Shown here: positions 6,216 to 8,022 of the stretch, piece by piece
Position numbering within the stretch: the stretch's first letter is position 1
Layout of the letters: each line of letters starts with the position of its first letter
Assembly: GCA_903882765.1 (NCBI GenBank)
Contig: CAIRYE010000073.1
Span: 1-8,022, forward strand
Direction of reading: 5' to 3'
DNA length: 8,022 nt
From: an uncultured Anaerolineae bacterium
GTDB taxonomy: Bacteria > Chloroflexota > Anaerolineae > Anaerolineales > Villigracilaceae
The notes under the pieces: model-generated
What the model saw: the letters and a program-made list of their open reading frames with translations, nothing else
Database searches by the model: none
Told to the model about the DNA's origin: nothing
Program-made: the position numbers and the translations under genes

Positions 6216-7652
6216 CTAAAGGTTATCGAGATAGTTATTGATCGCTAGAGCGGCTTTGCGGCCAGCGACCATTGCTGTTACTACCAGATCAGGTCCCGTT
6301 ACGTCATCGCCGCCTGCAAAAACACCAGGTCTGGTGGTCTTAAAGGATTGGCGATCGCTGACCGTGATCAGACCCCAGTCGTGAACATCGAGATTAGGGG
6401 TAGTTTTTCCAAGAATCGGATCAGGCCAATAGCCAAGCGCTTTGATGGCGCTATCGATGGCGATGGAGAAATTAGAACCTTCTACCGGAACAGGTTTACG
6501 TCTACCTTTCGCGTCAGGTTCGCCTAATTTCATTTCGATGCATTCTACAGCAGCAAGCCGACCATCTTCACCCGCCAAAAATTGAACTGGTTGGGTAAGG
6601 AAGCGATACTGAGCGCCTTCGTCTTTAGCCATCTGGCGGTCTTTCTTGCCACCGGGCATTTCGTTCTCGGTTCGGCGGTACAAACAGATCACTTCCTCGG
6701 AGCCTAATCGAAGCGCTGTTCGAAGGCAGTCGGATGCGGTATCGCCGCCACCGATCACGGCTACTTTGTTTCCTAGAAGAGGTTTTTCTTTTTTGTCAGC
6801 GGGTAAGTTATGGTCTTCAACATTCCCACGGATAAGGAAATCGGTGGCTTCATAGACACCCGGCAGGTCTTCCCCCGGGATCTCCATCTTTGCGTCGATG
6901 CCTGTACCAACCCCAAGGAACACTGCGCTATAACCTTCGGCAAAAAGACCATCAACAGTCTTATCGCGGCCAATATATGTATTTCCTTGGAACTTTACAC
7001 CAGCGTCCAAAAGGTCTTGCCATTTTTCAAAAACCGCTGTTTTTGGTAATTTAAAATTGGGAATGCCATAAACCATTAATCCGCCCGGGGCGGGTTTGGA
7101 CTCAAAAACAGTGACCTCGTGCCCTTTTTGGAGGAGTACATGGGCGCATGCCATGCCTGCGGGGCCAGCGCCAACTACAGCAACTTTGTGTTTGGATGTT
7201 TTTTCTTTTGTGACTTTGTAAGGATTGTTTTCACGTTCCCATTCAAGGGCGAATACTTCTAATTGGCCGGTGAGTACCGGTTCGTGATCTTTGTTGAGTA
7301 CACAAGAACCTTGGCAGAGTTGTTCGTGAGGGCAAACTCTTCCACAAATTTCTGGCAAAGAAGATGTTTGGTGGTAAATAGCGGACGCGCCTTTATAATC
7401 GCCACGCTCGATCAGCCACATCGCGGAAGGAATATCGTTGTGAGTGGGGCAAGCGACCATACATGGGGCGGGGTCTGGGCAGTGAATACATCGGGCAGCT
7501 TCGACTTTGGCTCTCGTTTCGTCGAATTCGATGACAACATCCTCGAAATCGCAAACACGTTCAGACGCCGGGCGAAGGGTTAGGTCATTAAAAGGTTGGT
7601 TAGCTCTATTCTTGCGATCGATCTCTAAAAATTCACCAGGTACAGCCTGCAT
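6216..7652 (-). CDS. GltD/SudA-like NAD(P)H-dependent Fe-S flavoprotein (glutamate synthase small subunit family)
   Basis: Cytoplasmic FAD enzyme that passes electrons between NAD(P)H and Fe-S clusters; relatives are GltD, archaeal GltA, sulfide dehydrogenase SudA and NfnB. Residues 55-68 (CIHCPDPAPCMVAC) and 103-117 (CGRVCPHEQLCQGSC) give the eight cysteines of the N-terminal Fer4_20 domain, two [4Fe-4S] clusters. The FAD site is VVGAGPAG (159-166), the nucleotide site VIGGGDTASD (299-308), with LYRR (324-327), whose arginines usually bind the NADPH phosphate. GVFAGGDDVTGPDLVVTAM (443-461) closes the FAD pocket. The start is ATG at 7652-7650, with GAGGAG 5 bases upstream, giving 478 residues; the frame extends to a GTG at 7685, but the ribosome binding site lies inside that extension. 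No GltB-type large subunit or NfnA partner adjoins it, so it may act alone or with a distant partner. Exact reaction not assignable. Confidence 0.9.
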   Translation of the reverse strand: MQAVPGEFLEIDRKNRANQPFNDLTLRPASERVCDFEDVVIEFDETRAKVEAARCIHCPDPAPCMVACPTHNDIPSAMWLIERGDYKGASAIYHQTSSLPEICGRVCPHEQLCQGSCVLNKDHEPVLTGQLEVFALEWERENNPYKVTKEKTSKHKVAVVGAGPAGMACAHVLLQKGHEVTVFESKPAPGGLMVYGIPNFKLPKTAVFEKWQDLLDAGVKFQGNTYIGRDKTVDGLFAEGYSAVFLGVGTGIDAKMEIPGEDLPGVYEATDFLIRGNVEDHNLPADKKEKPLLGNKVAVIGGGDTASDCLRTALRLGSEEVICLYRRTENEMPGGKKDRQMAKDEGAQYRFLTQPVQFLAGEDGRLAAVECIEMKLGEPDAKGRRKPVPVEGSNFSIAIDSAIKALGYWPDPILGKTTPNLDVHDWGLITVSDRQSFKTTRPGVFAGGDDVTGPDLVVTAMVAGRKAALAINNYLDNL

Positions 7653-7696
7653 GCTATCTCCTCGAAATCTGGATAATAAAACCACTCATAAGCAAA

Positions 7697-7726
7697 ATGA
7701 TACTGAATAATACCCTATCATTACAA
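7697..7726 (-). promoter_or_regulatory. Candidate promoter of the GltD-like gene
   Basis: On the - strand TTGTAA (7726-7721) and TATCAT (7702-7697) are separated by 18 bases; four and five of six match consensus. A start near 7690 gives a leader of about 38 bases with the GAGGAG site. Several other AT-rich -10-like sequences lie nearby, so this choice is tentative. A promoter is needed here because a terminator lies upstream. Confidence 0.35.
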
Positions 7727-7840
7727 TTTCTAATGTCATCAATGTTAAAGACAATAGTCACTTGGACAACTTTAAGAAAAAATGTGATTCCAGCTCCAGA
7801 TTCAGACCCAATTTTTGTTCTAGTAATGACCGAAAACAAA

Positions 7841-7871
7841 AACCCTTCCAGAAAAGAAACCTGGAAGGGTT
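7841..7871 (-). terminator. Rho-independent terminator after the cytochrome gene
   Basis: A perfect 11-bp stem AACCCTTCCAG/CTGGAAGGGTT (7841-7851 with 7861-7871), 9-base loop, followed on the - strand by TTTGTTTTC. It starts 22 bases after the stop of the leftward cytochrome gene. On the + strand it is followed by CGTTTTATT, so it could act both ways, but no + strand gene precedes it. Confidence 0.85.
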
Positions 7872-7893
7872 CGTTTTATTCTAAGAATGTTCC

Positions 7894-8022
7894 TTAATTA
7901 TCGGTAACAATTCCAATTCTTAGATTTCTTTCAGGTCGGCTAAATGTATGACACATTGAACAATCGATATTTTCACCAGAAACATGTTCTTCGTGTAATT
8001 TTGTGAAGGACAATACTTCACT
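7894..8022 (-). CDS. C-terminal end of a c-type (probably multiheme) cytochrome, partial
   Basis: The last 42 codons of a gene entering from the right edge, in frame from base 8022 to TAA at 7896-7894. The protein ends with TKLHEEHVSGENIDCSMCHT, then 17 more residues finishing GIVTDN. CSMCH is a covalent heme-c attachment site (CxxCH). The HEEHVSG segment a few residues ahead supplies histidines of the kind that serve as distal ligands in small multiheme cytochromes of the NapC/NirT or c3 type. Heme attachment implies export across the membrane. Only one heme site is within the window, so the heme number, the family and the partner proteins cannot be judged. Too short to appear as an ordinary gene call; it is supported by the motif, the clean stop and the terminator that follows. 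Confidence 0.75.
   Translation of the reverse strand, partial: SEVLSFTKLHEEHVSGENIDCSMCHTFSRPERNLRIGIVTDN

Noticed and set aside
7263..7583. 106-codon open frame on the + strand
   Set aside because: Antisense to the Fe-S domain of the flavoprotein gene, whose eight cysteines and other motifs show the - strand is the coding one.
7653..7685. Flavoprotein start at GTG 7685, adding 11 residues
   Set aside because: The strong GAGGAG site lies within this extension and is well placed for the ATG at 7652; the added residues do not resemble the family's N-terminus.
7654..7897. Small open frames on both strands between the flavoprotein and cytochrome genes
   Set aside because: Both cross the terminator hairpin, lack a ribosome binding site and resemble no known small protein; the stretch is better read as a promoter region plus terminator.
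1..8022. Mobile element, CRISPR array, toxin-antitoxin or defence system
   Set aside because: No transposase, integrase, regularly spaced repeats, nuclease or small paired genes are seen; the genes are ordinary transport, membrane and redox families in undisturbed operons.

Overview
The window reads as chromosomal DNA of moderate GC from a free-living, probably anaerobic or facultative bacterium. The gene set is a UbiA-family prenyltransferase, a lipoprotein-dependent ABC importer, an Fe-S GltD-like flavoprotein and a c-type cytochrome. The style of the proteins suggests Chloroflexota, perhaps class Anaerolineae, but that is an impression from protein character and was not tested by any search. 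I see no phage genes, transposases, integrases, CRISPR arrays, tRNA or rRNA.

Layout. Only the first gene is on the + strand: a UbiA-type membrane prenyltransferase (17-1132), probably the last gene of an operon whose preceding gene ends inside the first 27 bases. It meets a leftward operon across a hairpin terminator (1154-1190). Everything from 1190 to the right edge is on the - strand. In transcription order, from the right, there is: the last 42 residues of a c-type cytochrome with a CSMCH heme site (7894-8022), a strong terminator (7841-7871), a GltD/SudA-like NADPH:acceptor flavoprotein (6216-7652), a second terminator (6158-6190), a membrane-anchored putative zinc aminopeptidase (5009-6148), a DedA-family membrane protein with its own promoter (4300-4944), and then a four-gene operon of TetR regulator, substrate-binding lipoprotein, ATPase and permease (1190-4231).

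How the genes work together. The four-gene operon is a complete ABC importer of the nitrate/sulfonate/taurine/thiamine-precursor type, led by its own TetR repressor. A 20-bp near-perfect palindrome lies directly on the TetR start codon and is the obvious autoregulatory operator. The substrate cannot be read from the sequence; one would expect it, or a metabolite of it, to be the TetR ligand. The remaining genes look like separate housekeeping transcription units.

Most interesting spots. (1) The TetR control region has an operator touching the start codon and, around it, a perfect 12-bp inverted repeat whose second arm contains the U and G of the AUG; a read-through transcript from dedA could hide the start codon, while a transcript from the TetR promoter could not. 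(2) The zinc peptidase begins only 9 bases after a terminator hairpin, with no ribosome binding site. (3) The peptidase resembles the predicted aminopeptidase family PF10023 only remotely. I found no clear case for a wholly new multi-gene system here.
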